64,000 nucleotides of DNA from Branchiostoma belcheri (GCF_001625305.1 NW_017802379.1:9784904-9848903), one strand, 5' to 3'. Positions 54,001 to 59,104 are shown, counted from the stretch's first letter. Program-made: numbers and translations. The notes: a model not told the origin generated them from the letters alone.

Positions 54001-56993
54001 TAGATGTACCAAAGATGAAAAAAAAAGTATGACAATCAGATCGTTGGAACTCTTAAATAACAGAAATATGCTGGATTTGTAAACTTGTTGCCTGTCTTAT
54101 GATAGGAATTTTCCCTTAATATAAGTTTCTTTGGCAAATATGAAACAGGTAAACTGATTTTATCTTAAATTTTTAAGATATTGTCCCTTGTATCCAAATT
54201 AGATTACTAAAATGCACACACTCCTTGTTCTGCAAATCTTCAAATGTTTGCAGTGGTTTTGTTTTCCTGTGACCTCTAAATGTTCATAACACTGCAAATA
54301 GTTACACAGTTCCAATGAAACTAAACAAATTTACAATACTGTATATTATTTACCACAATATTTAGTAATCCATGACTTGTTTATACCTATCTTTTTTTTC
54401 AAATAATATTTATCTTTATTTCAAAAGCAAAGAAAAACAGAGGACATGTTCAGATGCAAGGAATTACAAAAGTAAATACCCAGAGACATTTTGCAAACAA
54501 TACATGTACATCAGTCTAACAATTTACCATACAGTGGACCCCATTTCAACATATGTTTATCCATTTTCCCACAGTTTTGTGCTGTCACATATTCTAATTT
54601 GTGATAGCATTTAACATAGCCTATAAATCCGTTAATCGTGACAAACTTGTGCTGTCCTTGTATATATAAAGTTTCAATATTACATGTAGTAACAATATAT
54701 TAAGGACAATAGGATGATTAACTGAAATGCCTAATATGATAATTCTGGGTGTAAGCTTGACTTCTGTATCAATATGTTGTCTTATCCAAGCTTCTACATA
54801 CCCCAGAAATGTGCCTTCTACATACCCCAGAGTGGTACAATGGCAAAAAGGTGTTTATACCTGTCTTTTCCCAGAGGACAGAACCCCCTGCATGTCCTGG
54901 CCCAGTACAGTAAAGACAACGCGGCGTCCATCTTCGACCTGTTCCACTCGTCCATGCCGGAGTACCCGCTGGACGCGCCCGACGCGGAGGGGAACACGGC
55001 GCTCATGCTGGCGTACATGAACGGGAACGGCGGGCTGTGTCGCTCTATCGTCAGGGCCGGCGCCAAACTGGGCATCATGAACAAACATGGTGTCTCCATC
55101 TTCAACGCACCTGTGGCTACCAAACAGCTGCTGTATAGAATATTGGGTGAGTAGAAGTTCCTAGCTTAACTACATGACATTGTACACTTCTAGAAGGCCT
55201 TCCACTAGTCTAATTCCGCGTAGTGATGCATACCTAAACCCAATTTTAGGTTCAGGTCCAGATTCAAGTCCAGAGGTTTAGGTTCAGTTCTGGACACCTA
55301 CATGTAAACCCATGGCATATACAAAATTGCATGTTGGCAACCTTGCAATGTTGTCTGGGACTCTGGGTGAAACTTTGACCACATAACATGGAGGCCAGTA
55401 CTTGACGATGCCCAATGGCAATGTTTCCTTTGTTTTGCAGCAAAGATTTTGAAATCTACGGAAGGTTTTAGGTGGTTTAGAAAGAAAAGGGGTATGTGAA
55501 ATGGTCTTTTTTGGTAATAAGTCCGGACTCGGTTCTTGACTTTTAGGTTTTTTTGGACTTAAACCTAAACATTATTACAAGTCCGGATCCAAGTCTTATT
55601 GTGCATAGCACTTCGGCAGAAAGAATGACATGATCCCATCTATAGTTTTTATGTATACTGAAGGAAAACATATTGTTTTTGCTCAGTTTCTTCCTCTTCT
55701 TCTTCTCCAAACAGTGACCTACTAGTATGACCTGACCAATGACATGATTTGTTGACGTCTGTCACCATGGTGACTGCTGTTGGGTTACATAATGTTGCAA
55801 TTTTATGGTCTGCTCTGCTCCTGTCACCATATACTAGTTAAAATTAAATGTTGTATTATCGGAAAAGATACCATCGGCAACAGGCAAATTCTGATGCCAC
55901 ATTAACAATATTTTGTCATAGCAAATTTGTTTTAAGTGTTGTTTTTCTGTATTTATACATTACAGACATGTTGTCAAAAGAGCCCCCATGGTGCGAGAGC
56001 CAAAACTGCATGGAGTGTATGGCCAAGTTTGGGGTAGCAACAAGGAAACACCATTGGTGAGTGTTCCAACTCTTTTAGTTTTATCTTGTCACATCCAATA
56101 TTGACTTACATGACATTGTATGTCTACTTGTCAAATTGTAGTTTTGATAATCTGTTATGCAAACAAAAGAGATTTTAAGATTCCTTAAGCCGGTGTCACA
56201 CTCTTCAAGACCTTTGGCCGAATTTATTGATCACCTGAAGGTTGCCAAATTTCAAAATCACCAGAAAGTCTAGCATAATTTTAGCCCTAAAATTAGCCTA
56301 TCACACTGGACACAGCTTGGTGATCTGTGAACATCTCTAAAAATCCTGCAGTAATCGAGAGGACAGTGGCTTTATTACTTCTAAGAATGTCCTTTTAAAT
56401 TTGTTGGCAAGCTATTTTCTTGCTGATGGTAATTTGTCTAGTCCTAGCAGTAACGTTTTTGAGGAAAAACAAAAATTTACCGTGATTGTATCATTTTTTG
56501 ATTGTGTGTCCTAAGTATATTAATGTACGTAATGCACTATACACTAGACTATCAGATTCTTTCCCAGCATTCACCACAATGAACTTGGAAAGAAAATTTA
56601 AATACATATTGACTTGTGACAACCCCTACATGTACTTGCTATACATAGGGATATATATCAAAGACTGTATGGATATTAGAAACTCCTCCAACGATTGTAT
56701 AAGTTGATACCTATCTCATACTAGCCACCCACTTTTGTATTAGATTAGCCTTATGAAGCCTTATGACTGTATGTTGTACTTACTTAGGTTAGTAGATGCC
56801 ATACTTTGTACACTGTACAATTGTTGCGTCATGTTTTTTTTTCTTTAATATCTCCAGTCGACATTGCGGACGTATCCTGTGTGGAAAGTGTTCGTCCAAG
56901 ATGATACCTATCATCAAATACGAGCAGCCCAAACCCATCAGAGTGTGTGACCTCTGCTTTGAAGTTCTGTCCATGGGAGCCATGTCACCATAG
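14200..56993 (+). CDS. ANKFY1: Ankyrin repeat and FYVE domain protein 1 (Rabankyrin-5) homologue, 23 exons
   Basis: Exons: 14200-14209, 15454-15643, 18033-18151, 19454-19589, 20350-20473, 21312-21461, 21876-22041, 23165-23366, 24328-24396, 24678-24874, 25196-25293, 25868-26105, 27728-27980, 28816-28984, 29897-30015, 41635-41791, 50714-50914, 51711-51887, 53009-53156, 53899-53989, 54875-55146, 55966-56056, 56858-56993. The total of 3,513 nt gives 1,170 residues, almost identical in length to human ANKFY1. Domain order: N-terminal coiled coil, BTB, ankyrin array, C-terminal FYVE. In vertebrates the protein is a Rab5 effector that binds PI3P on early endosomes and macropinosomes and works with EHD1 and retromer. 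An NPF tripeptide at residues 418-420 matches the position of the EHD-binding NPF of the family. Introns 15 (11.6 kb) and 16 (8.9 kb) host four antisense genes; the other introns are mostly transposon-filled. All junctions are GT-AG. Confidence 0.95.
15010..15430. mobile_element. Harbinger-type MITE, family 2 (left end missing)
   Basis: The right terminus CATAGAATTTACTTGCTATGGCC is intact; the left terminus is not found. It ends 23 nt before ANKFY1 exon 2, so its terminus abuts the polypyrimidine tract. Confidence 0.65.
15673..16022. mobile_element. hAT-like inverted element with GGGTGCAC words
   Basis: The ends are CAGGGCTCGAAAT and ATTTCGAGCCCTG, resembling hAT terminal repeats. GGGTGCAC words repeat in both halves. 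It starts 30 nt after ANKFY1 exon 2. Confidence 0.7.
16023..16805. other. ANKFY1 intron 2 sequence, nothing recognised
   Basis: No feature that I can support, apart from AT-rich stretches. Confidence 0.35.
16806..17362. mobile_element. DNA transposon-like element with 25-bp terminal inverted repeats
   Basis: The ends are GGCCGTGTTTAAGTGAAGTC and its exact inverse, with TCT on both flanks (3-bp target duplication). The terminus fits the GGCCnTGTTT pattern of PIF/Harbinger elements. There is no transposase; it is CG-rich inside. Confidence 0.75.
17560..17880 (+). pseudogene. 3' end of a CR1-like LINE reverse transcriptase
   Basis: The translation includes E-R-T-R-N-S-H-A-F and F-P-R-T-V-I-D-C-N-S-L-P-P, the hallmark end of non-LTR reverse transcriptases. 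It is followed by TGTGTTACGCTGAAGGGTGG and a GATACAGATACAG tail. The start of the element is missing. Confidence 0.7.
18033..20473 (+). CDS. ANKFY1: ANKFY1 exons 3-5: BTB/POZ domain and BACK-like helix
   Basis: Exons 18033-18151, 19454-19589 and 20350-20473 encode residues about 66-193. The BTB signature is visible as S-D-L-V-V-H, then A-H-K-F-V-L-A-T-R-S, a T-M-M-K-W-V-Y-T-D segment and a C-terminal helical part including N-V-R-N-C-I-R-F-Y-Q-T-A-E-E, which is strongly conserved in ANKFY1. BTB domains mediate protein-protein association. Intron 3 (18152-19453) and intron 4 (19590-20349) carry transposons that start or end within about 25 nt of the exons. Confidence 0.92.
18174..18523. mobile_element. 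Harbinger-type MITE, family 1
   Basis: It starts 22 nt after the donor edge of ANKFY1 exon 3. The ends are GGCCACACCAATTTGATTTG and inverse. Confidence 0.72.
18866..19026. mobile_element. Hairpin element with about 45-bp arms
   Basis: The arms GACATTTCAAGTAGCAT and ATGCTACTTGAAATGTC are perfect over 17 bp and extend imperfectly outward through AGATTTT and AAAATCT. Confidence 0.6.
19062..19432. mobile_element. Fold-back element with 9-bp target duplication, copy 3 (reverse orientation)
   Basis: It runs from TATCATGAAAG to CTCTAAAAC and is flanked by GAGATCTTT at 19062-19070 and 19424-19432. The right flank ends 21 nt before ANKFY1 exon 4, inside the acceptor region. Confidence 0.72.
19603..20026. 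mobile_element. Harbinger-type MITE, family 2
   Basis: It is flanked by TTA on both sides and starts 13 nt after the end of ANKFY1 exon 4. Confidence 0.75.
20040..20300. repeat. Interspersed repeat (same family as 4925-5215)
   Basis: Contains TGGGTGGGGAAGATTGACAG and AGGAGGTCAAAAG in the opposite orientation to the NFATC2IP copies. It lies in ANKFY1 intron 4. Confidence 0.6.
20500..20740. repeat. Interspersed repeat (same family as 9183-9375), reverse orientation
   Basis: Contains GTTGGGTTATATCATGTTGC and GGAGGGATTTAGACTCCTGT. It starts about 30 nt after ANKFY1 exon 5. Confidence 0.6.
20780..21145. mobile_element. Harbinger-type MITE, family 1
   Basis: Complete, with GGCCACACCAATTTAATTTC and inverse, and TTA on both flanks (20777-20779, 21146-21148). 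Confidence 0.78.
21312..30015 (+). CDS. ANKFY1: ANKFY1 exons 6-15: first block of ankyrin repeats
   Basis: Ten exons encode residues about 194-746. Repeated T-P-L-H-x-A and L-L-x-x-G-A-x-x-N patterns mark consecutive ankyrin repeats. Exon 10 holds the spacer with the NPF tripeptide. Exon 12 holds a long acidic insert between two repeats. Exon 13 begins A-N-A-L-N-D, and its V-L-G-L-A-L-W motif matches the family closely. Exon 15 encodes the W-G-P-G-P segment and ends at the donor 30015/30016, opening the 11.6-kb intron that contains the LRR cluster. Confidence 0.92.
22070..22709. mobile_element. Chimeric MITE: left half family 2, right half family 1
   Basis: The left end matches GGCCACAGTAAGTAAATTTT of family 2, and the right end matches AAATTGGTGTGGCC of family 1, with a join near 22440-22490. 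It starts 28 nt after ANKFY1 exon 7. Confidence 0.65.
22760..22975 (+). pseudogene. Non-LTR retrotransposon C-terminal fragment
   Basis: The translation reads R-I-C-K-Y-C, then V-E-D-E-I-H-F-I-S-N-C-P-F-Y-D-D-I-R, a Cys/His block typical of the C-terminus of LINE ORF2 proteins. No upstream part is present. Confidence 0.65.
23890..24235 (-). repeat. Interspersed AACCTAAACC / AAGTCCGGA repeat, reverse copy
   Basis: Reverse complement of the copies at 52585-52980 and 55225-55600 (keywords CCATGGGTTTAGGTC, GCAAGGTTGCCAACATGCA). It lies in ANKFY1 intron 8. Confidence 0.65.
24890..25060. repeat. Interspersed repeat (same family as 4925-5215)
   Basis: Contains GACAGGAGGTCAAAAGGTCA. It starts about 16 nt after ANKFY1 exon 10. 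Confidence 0.55.
25526..25854. mobile_element. Fold-back element with 13-bp target duplication, copy 4
   Basis: The direct repeat TTAAAGTATTGTT is found at 25526-25538 and 25842-25854. The right arm is largely deleted. The right flank ends 13 nt before ANKFY1 exon 12. Confidence 0.75.
26690..27255 (-). pseudogene. LINE (CR1-like) reverse transcriptase C-terminal fragment
   Basis: A 164-codon open frame includes Y-A-G-Y-I-R-P-I-L-E-Y-A-V-P-V-W-S-P-G-L and R-V-C-R-I-V-L-G, which is characteristic of the thumb and C-terminal end of CR1/Jockey-type reverse transcriptases. Codons continue open upstream to about 27250, where the element is cut off. It is antisense to ANKFY1 in intron 12. Confidence 0.8.
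27243..27316 (+). mobile_element. 3' tail of the CR1-like LINE with GATACA repeats
   Basis: GCTGGTGTGTTACGCCGAAA, GGTTATACCGGC and ACAGATACAGATACA match the tail at 17810-17870. It directly abuts the oppositely oriented fragment at 26690-27255. A weaker copy is at 63550-63600. Confidence 0.65.
27420..27600. repeat. Interspersed repeat (same family as 9183-9375), reverse orientation
   Basis: GTTGACGTCTGTCACCATGG and AAGGTAAACATTATGCA mark the two ends. Confidence 0.6.
28251..28694. mobile_element. Harbinger-type MITE, family 1, with internal tandem expansion
   Basis: TAA on both flanks (28248-28250, 28695-28697). Inside, the word GTGTCTTTCAATGCAGTG is repeated about four times (28425-28510), making this copy about 80 bp longer than its relatives. 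Confidence 0.75.
29230..29611. mobile_element. Harbinger-type MITE, family 3 (left end decayed)
   Basis: Its right end (GGATGTCATCCATATAATC, AAATCAACATT) and interior match the complete family-3 copy at 61735-62130. Confidence 0.6.
29612..29857. mobile_element. Large fold-back with about 110-bp arms
   Basis: CTTGGATGCCAAACTAG and GAGTTTGGCTTCCAGGG, plus TAAATTACCGCT and AGCGGTAATTTA, pair across a centre near 29735. The sequence is GC-rich, unlike its surroundings. It ends 40 nt before ANKFY1 exon 15. Confidence 0.65.
30190..30488 (-). repeat. 45-bp tyrosine-tail repeats of LRR receptor A
   Basis: Tandem 45-bp units encode P-Y-A/S-V-T-H-D-E-D-P-G-P-Q-L-Q on the minus strand. About six are translated before the TAA at 30216; one or two diverged units continue beyond it. 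Confidence 0.85.
30216..33220 (-). CDS. LRR single-pass receptor A with tyrosine-repeat tail (frameshifted exon 1)
   Basis: Two exons, 33220-32799 and 31771-30216, joined by a GTACGT donor and a CCTCAG acceptor in phase 1. Exon 1 encodes a signal peptide (M-L-L-Y-F-L-L-V-V-F), a Cys-rich LRR N-cap (C-P-D-S-C, C-H-C) and the first LRRs. Exon 2 encodes further LRRs (L-x-x-L-x-L-x-x-N), an LRRCT-like C-D-E-N-L-x-W-F-V-C block, a Thr/Asn-rich stalk with five N-H-T sequons, a membrane helix near 30.97-31.04 kb, and a tail of three 39-residue and about six 15-residue repeats. The reading frame breaks near 33005-33015, where one extra base (GGG instead of GG) is present relative to paralogue B; correcting for that base the gene would be 658 residues. 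The stop is a GAA-to-TAA change within a repeat. It lies antisense within ANKFY1 intron 15. The family name is unknown to me. Confidence 0.75.
30490..30835 (-). repeat. 117-bp (39-residue) tail repeats of LRR receptor A
   Basis: Three units, each encoding E/P-P-Y-A-V-S-Y-V/M-D-V, a Gly/Lys-rich linker and L-A-P-Y-A-T-T. Each unit holds one V-S-Y-x-D-V hexapeptide that fits the ITIM pattern (V/I/L/S)xYxx(V/I/L). Confidence 0.85.
31165..31275 (-). repeat. 18-bp stalk repeats of LRR receptor A (N-glycosylation sequons)
   Basis: Six tandem 18-bp units encode Y/H/C-N-H-T-S/T-L. Five retain an N-H-T sequon, and one reads S-H-T. The same stalk in receptor B (about 34950-35005) has three sequons and in C (about 38605-38625) one. 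Confidence 0.8.
32668..32764. repeat. (AT)n microsatellite bracketed by an 11-bp inverted repeat
   Basis: GTAGGTCACTA and TAGTGACCTAC flank about 55 bp of AT repeats, and a second AT run follows. It is in the intron of LRR gene A. The same GTAGGTCACTATA word occurs in gene C's intron at 39862 without AT expansion. Confidence 0.8.
33377..33714. repeat. 169-bp direct tandem duplication between LRR genes A and B
   Basis: A segment starting GTCAATTAAAAACATC at 33377 recurs at 33546 with essentially no differences. A related single copy lies between genes B and C (about 36980-37165). Near-identity suggests a very recent duplication or an assembly artefact. Confidence 0.85.
33896..36850 (-). CDS. 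LRR single-pass receptor B with tyrosine-repeat tail
   Basis: Exons 36850-36415 and 35515-33896. Exon 1 is fully open and encodes a signal peptide, the Cys-rich N-cap and LRRs ending S-S-L; exon 2 continues with LRRs, an LRRCT-like region (C-D-E-N-L-T-W-F-I-C), a short stalk with two N-H-T and one N-R-T sequon, a membrane helix at about residues 376-401 followed by C-C, and a tail. The tail has three 39-residue units containing V-S-Y-x-D-V and about nine 15-residue units of P-Y-A/S-V-T-H-D-E-D-P-G-P-Q-L-Q type. One extra base near 33957-33963 (AAA instead of AA in a repeat) shifts the last part to a stop at 33936. In the unshifted frame the repeats end at TAA 33898-33896, about 684 residues. 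This is the best-preserved member of the cluster. Confidence 0.8.
33905..34280 (-). repeat. 45-bp tyrosine-tail repeats of LRR receptor B
   Basis: About nine 45-bp units, more diverged than in C (one unit has D-A-E-P instead of D-P-G-P). An extra base near 33957-33963 disturbs the frame in the distal units. Confidence 0.85.
34285..34630 (-). repeat. 117-bp (39-residue) tail repeats of LRR receptor B
   Basis: Three units with V-S-Y-V-D-V, V-S-Y-V-D-V and V-S-Y-M-D-V cores, in the same order as in receptor A. Confidence 0.85.
37346..40344 (-). CDS. LRR single-pass receptor C with longest tyrosine-repeat tail (two indels)
   Basis: Exons 40344-39910 and 39136-37346, same architecture as receptors A and B. 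It has a signal peptide, Cys-rich N-cap, LRRs, LRRCT-like region, a very short stalk with one N-H-T sequon, a membrane helix near 38.40-38.47 kb, two 39-residue tyrosine units and about fifteen 15-residue units, the longest array of the three. One base is missing near 40097-40101 relative to B (frame break after F-D-K), and one extra base near 37482-37484 shifts the tail to an early stop at 37467. The unshifted frame ends at TAA 37348-37346, about 741 residues. Draft-sequence errors or recent decay are both possible. The membrane-proximal sequence differs most from A and B. Confidence 0.72.
37350..38055 (-). repeat. 45-bp tyrosine-tail repeats of LRR receptor C
   Basis: About fifteen near-identical 45-bp units, the longest array in the cluster. 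The high identity suggests recent expansion. Confidence 0.88.
38056..38270 (-). repeat. 117-bp (39-residue) tail repeats of LRR receptor C
   Basis: Two units (V-S-Y-V-D-V and V-S-Y-M-D-V), one fewer than in A and B. Confidence 0.8.
39241..39604. mobile_element. Harbinger-type MITE, family 1, in the intron of LRR gene C
   Basis: The ends are GGCCACACCAATTTGATTTC and inverse. Absent at the equivalent position in genes A and B, so it inserted after the tandem duplication. Confidence 0.75.
40997..41601. mobile_element. hAT-like inverted element with GGTGCAAG words
   Basis: The ends are CAGGGGTCGAAATA and TATTTCGACCCCTG. ATAAT lies on both flanks. The interior contains repeated GTAGAGCGTAAT words around 41280-41470. 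It ends 33 nt before ANKFY1 exon 16. Confidence 0.7.
41635..55146 (+). CDS. ANKFY1: ANKFY1 exons 16-21: second block of ankyrin repeats
   Basis: Six exons encode residues about 747-1095. Exon 16 (41635-41791) starts S-G-C-D-V-N-S-P and contains a Gly/Glu-rich linker. Exon 17 (50714-50914) begins D-A-E-G-H-A-P-I-H-V. Exon 18 encodes V-D-N-K-G-R-N-F-L-H-I-A and I-S-V-H-A-N-V-N, among the most conserved stretches of the family. Exon 21 encodes Q-N-P-L-H-V-L-A-Q-Y. Exon 16's donor is duplicated by a transposon insertion, and the first 44 nt of exon 17 are duplicated about 145 bp upstream; both are described separately. Confidence 0.9.
41786..42097. mobile_element. Fold-back element with 13-bp target duplication spanning the ANKFY1 exon 16 donor, copy 2
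   Basis: GCCAAGGTAAGGA, which contains the exon/intron junction AAG|GTAAGGA, is duplicated at 41786-41798 and 42085-42097. Use of the second donor would retain the element and run into an in-frame TAG about 54 nt later. Confidence 0.82.
42098..42861. other. ANKFY1 intron 16 sequence left of the Gln-rich gene
   Basis: AT-rich, no gene. GTGATTTTGACAGTTGATTG at about 42128 also occurs at about 14840. It may contain the 3' UTR of the Gln-rich gene. Confidence 0.35.
42862..49425 (-). CDS. Secreted, Gln-rich low-complexity repeat protein, 4 exons
   Basis: I do not recognise this gene. Exons 49425-49350, 47586-47444, 47066-44727 and 44567-42862 join in phase (76, 143, 2,340 and 1,706 nt). Exon 1 encodes a classical signal peptide (M-A-D-V-K-S-S-A-I-L-F-F-T-V-L-M-C-G). 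Exon 2 is Gln/Arg/Gly-rich. Exon 3 opens with a charged helix (K-L-E-R-K-M-D-M-Q) and then about 730 residues of Q-Q-Q-G-Q-Q-T-P-P-I-Q-Q-T repeats. Exon 4 has poly-Gln, an acidic region with T-A-A-E-Q-L-D repeats, and a C-terminal coiled coil ending in an acidic tail. Indels in the repeat shift the frame between about 45.23 and 44.95 kb and then restore it, and one base is missing near 43.39 kb. The total is about 1,421 residues. It is nested antisense in ANKFY1 intron 16. An extracellular or matrix role is only a guess from the signal peptide. Confidence 0.7.
44727..47066 (-). repeat. Coding minisatellite of Gln/Thr/Pro repeats (exon 3 of the secreted Q-rich gene)
   Basis: The stretch is an irregular tandem array of two units, one encoding Q-Q-Q-G-Q-Q-T/I and one encoding T-P-P-I-Q-Q-T-Q. 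The array length is a multiple of three. Because the units are made of CAG/CAA with few other triplets, several other frames on both strands are also open for hundreds of codons. The frame stated here is supported by phase agreement with exons on both sides. Confidence 0.85.
47995..48785. repeat. Composite repeat with GT microsatellite, assembly gap and ATTTGCATAATTA words
   Basis: Starts ACCTCCATGAAAAATGGAGG, then (GTGTCT)n at 48040-48100, then 20 N at about 48133-48152. ATGCAAATGAGGAC / ATTTGCATAATTAATG words recur at about 48430, 48550 and 48690. It ends TCATGGAGGTATGAGATC. Confidence 0.6.
48926..49303. mobile_element. hAT-like inverted element with GGTGCACC words
   Basis: The ends are CAGGGCTCGAAATAC and AATTTCAAGCCCCG. 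Related to the copies at 15673 and 52157. It lies in intron 1 of the Gln-rich gene, 47 nt downstream of its exon 1. Confidence 0.65.
50110..50335. other. GC-rich island-like segment in ANKFY1 intron 16
   Basis: Contrasts in composition with AT-rich surroundings and includes CCCCGCGGCCGGACTCC. Partial inverted similarity within itself suggests another fold-back, but the arms are not convincing. Confidence 0.35.
50490..50755 (+). pseudogene. ANKFY1: Tandem duplication of the 5' part of ANKFY1 exon 17 with its acceptor
   Basis: A unit of about 130 bp occurs twice, at about 50490-50618 and 50632-50757. Each includes a polypyrimidine stretch, an AACCCTCAG acceptor and the first 44 nt of exon 17. 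The upstream copy (exon-like from 50569) reads D-A-E-G-H-T-P-I-H-M and then runs into intron-like sequence without the rest of the exon. It is a decoy acceptor with no matching donor visible. Confidence 0.85.
50943..51000. mobile_element. Truncated Harbinger-type MITE, family 1 (left end only)
   Basis: GGCCGCACCAATTTAATTTG begins 28 nt after ANKFY1 exon 17; the element stops after about 58 bp. Confidence 0.6.
51034..51265. repeat. Interspersed repeat (same family as 9183-9375)
   Basis: ATGTTTACCTTCCGACATGG at the left and ATGGTGACAGACGTCAAC near the right. It is directly followed by a family-2 MITE. Confidence 0.6.
51275..51675. mobile_element. Harbinger-type MITE, family 2
   Basis: TAA on both flanks. 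The ends are GGCCACACCAAGTAAATTTT and inverse. Ends 35 nt before ANKFY1 exon 18. The closest relative is at 1914-2351, in opposite orientation. Confidence 0.78.
52157..52467. mobile_element. hAT-like inverted element with GGGTGCAC words
   Basis: CAGGGCTCGAAATAC and AATTTCGACCCTTG ends, ATAAT at both flanks. In ANKFY1 intron 18. Confidence 0.65.
52585..52980 (+). repeat. Interspersed AACCTAAACC / AAGTCCGGA repeat
   Basis: Nearly identical in sequence to 55225-55600 and the reverse of 23890-24235. CCTAAACCC and CCTAAAC words recur along it. It ends about 28 nt before ANKFY1 exon 19. Confidence 0.65.
53185..53345. repeat. Interspersed repeat (same family as 4925-5215)
   Basis: GTATTGTTTTGGGTGTGTCT and AAAAGGTCAGACACAGGA mark a partial copy close downstream of ANKFY1 exon 19. 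Confidence 0.5.
53492..53829. mobile_element. Harbinger-type MITE, family 1
   Basis: TTA on both flanks (53489-53491, 53830-53832). Ends about 70 nt before ANKFY1 exon 20. Confidence 0.76.
54000..54870. other. ANKFY1 intron 20 sequence, nothing recognised
   Basis: AT-rich. A short direct repeat TTCTACATACCCCAGA(A/G) lies at about 54791 and 54814. No gene is seen. Confidence 0.35.
55225..55600 (+). repeat. Interspersed AACCTAAACC / AAGTCCGGA repeat
   Basis: The second direct-orientation copy. It begins about 80 nt after ANKFY1 exon 21 and shares long identical stretches with 52585-52980, so the two are recent relatives. Confidence 0.65.
55660..55810. repeat. Interspersed repeat (same family as 9183-9375), reverse orientation
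   Basis: GTTGACGTCTGTCACCATGG and GTTGGGTTACATAATGTTGC. Confidence 0.55.
55966..56993 (+). CDS. ANKFY1: ANKFY1 exons 22-23: FYVE zinc finger and C-terminus
   Basis: Exons 55966-56056 and 56858-56993 encode residues 1096-1170. Eight zinc ligands are visible as four pairs at Cys 1110/1113, 1126/1129, 1134/1137 and 1156/1159. The PI3P-binding basic motif R-K-H-H-C-R-H-C-G-R (1122-1131) and the R-V-C motif (1154-1156) are intact. The N-terminal WxxD of classical FYVE domains is replaced by W-C-E-S, as expected for this family, which has a W-C variant there. The stop TAG is at 56991-56993. Confidence 0.95.
56480..56705 (+). pseudogene. Non-LTR retrotransposon C-terminal fragment
   Basis: Y-H-F-L-I-V-C-P-K-Y-I-N-V-R-N-A-L-Y resembles the C-terminal Cys/His region of LINE ORF2, as at 22760. 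Short and isolated in ANKFY1 intron 22. Confidence 0.6.
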
Positions 56994-57111
56994 AGGCAGA
57001 AGACTTCGGAACAAAGGAATTCTATAGTCTATTGTGTTAGGTCCTCGACAGCTGCATGGATTGCAGTGGCAACATTCTATTCTATACTTAATCCACCAAC
57101 ATTCATAATTA

Positions 57112-57481
57112 GGCCACAGCAAGTAATTTTCATGGCGCATTAATTTTTGCCTGACTTTGGAAAAAAAAACAAGAAATTTTGTTGCCTTCTGACAGTGGTC
57201 ACCATGCCAAAAATGGGCAAAGATGTCTGTTGCCATGCCGGAAGGTGGATGGCAGAAAACTATAAAGAGAGGAGACAAGAAAAGGCTCTGATTTAATGTT
57301 TTGTTTCTTTGGCTGTGTATGTGTGATGTTCCCACTGAATCCAAACCATTTGTACAATGATTGAGTCAAAATTTTAAAATGTAGGAACCTTGTTTTTTCG
57401 GCCCGCCTTGTTTTTTTTTCACCCGCTCGCATCAGAGTGTGATTCTGAGGATGTCATCCATAAAATTTGCTTGCTGTGGCC
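57112..57481. mobile_element. Harbinger-type MITE, family 2
   Basis: TTA on both flanks. Lies 118 nt after the ANKFY1 stop codon, so probably in or directly after the 3' UTR. Confidence 0.75.
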
Positions 57482-57589
57482 TTAGATATTGACCAAACAC
57501 TTGTGAGATGTATGTTGGACATTAGTTGGAATTGCAATGGTGAAATGTTGATAATGATCAACATGAAAAGCGAGACTCAAACTTATTGC

Positions 57590-58430
57590 TGTTCCAGGAA
57601 AATCCACCAGGGGGCACCTTTGTACAACAGACTGTATACACAGCATTTGAATATTGCATGAATCTAGACATTGACACAGACTGCTTTCTTGTGACTGTGC
57701 AGTAAGCTACCTTACATGTAGTGCTGTTTTGGGAAAATCCACTAGGGGGCATCTTTTGTGAAACAGACTGTATACATAGCCTTTGAAGGCATGAATCTAG
57801 ACATTGACACAGACTGCTTTCTTGTGACTGTCGAGTAAGCTGCTTTACATGTAGTGCTGTTCCAGGGAAATCCACTAGGGGGCATCTTTTGTGAAACAGA
57901 CTGTATACATGTACATGTACATGTATGTACACAGCCTTTGAAGGCATGAATCTAGACATTGACACAGACTGCTTCCTTGTGACTGTTGAGTAAGCTACTT
58001 TACATGTAGTGCTGTTCCAGGGAAATCCACTAGGGGGCATCTTTTGTGAAACAGACTGTATACATGTACATGTACATGTATGTACACAGCCTTTGAAGGC
58101 ATGAATCTAGACATTGACACAGACTGCTTCCTTGTGACTTGAGTAAGCTACTTTACATGTAGTGCTGTTCTAGGGAAATCCACTAGGGGGCATCTTATGT
58201 CAAACAGACTGTATCCACAGCCTTTCTAGGCATGAATCTAGACATTGACAAAGACTGCTTTCTTGTGACTGTTGAGTAAGCTACTTTACATGTAGTGCTG
58301 TTCTGGGGAAATCCACTAGGGGGCATCTTTTGTGAAACAGACTGTATACATGTACATGTACATGTATGTACACAGCCTTTGAAGGCATTGACACAGACTG
58401 CTTTCTTGTGACTGTGGAGTAACTTCTTGT
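57590..58430. repeat. Tandem repeat of about 130-155 bp, six units
   Basis: Units start near 57590, 57722, 57856, 58012, 58162 and 58299 with GGAAATCCACTAGGGGGC. Each contains GAAACAGACTGTATAC and GACATTGACACAGACTGC. Some units include (ACATGT)n. No coding potential. Confidence 0.85.
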
Positions 58431-59100
58431 TCACCATTGGTGAAATGACTTGTGTGGTGTTTTTACTGTGCAACTGTAAATCTAGGGATTCAACTTGACG
58501 TGTAAATTGCTCTTGTCTCTGCAAATTCTTGCCAGTGGTTGAAACTGTACTCATGCAAGCCAAGCCATCATTTAAACCCCCTGTCAATATTATGGAATGT
58601 ATCCTTTTCAAAAAGCGTTCTTCTAAGATTATATCTAGAATATCTTATAAAGGAATTCTCTGTCATAAAGTTTGGAAGTTGTCTTTCTTCAGATCATATT
58701 AATCCTGCCCTAACATTCAAAAATTCCTCTTCTAGTTTTCTACAGGAGTATTACAATAACTAAAATTGTGACAATTATGGTATAAGCTGTCAGTATATCG
58801 TTCAAAGACATTCAGATAGTACCTTTAGTATGTATATTATTGAATATATATGGAGCTAATTGTGTCAATCTTAAATGATTGTGCTGTTATGTAAAATGTT
58901 GACTGAGTAATGTACAAAAAATGAACTAACTGCTAGGAAAGGTGTGTTTTGTACTGGCAAAGATACCCAAATGTACATGTATGCCAATTAAACAGGTGCC
59001 TATATATCTGTGAAGTAATGGATGATAATTATGCAATACTACAAATATAAGTTGATTCATAGTTTGAACTGCGCATGTGCAGGGTCGAAGGTGAAGACCT
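58431..59100. other. Intergenic sequence, nothing recognised
   Basis: AT-rich, downstream of ANKFY1; no gene supported. Confidence 0.35.
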
Positions 59101-59104
59101 CTAA

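Noticed and set aside
57590-58430. CRISPR-like array
   Set aside because: Units are 130-155 bp tandem copies without short repeats alternating with unique spacers, and the genome is animal.
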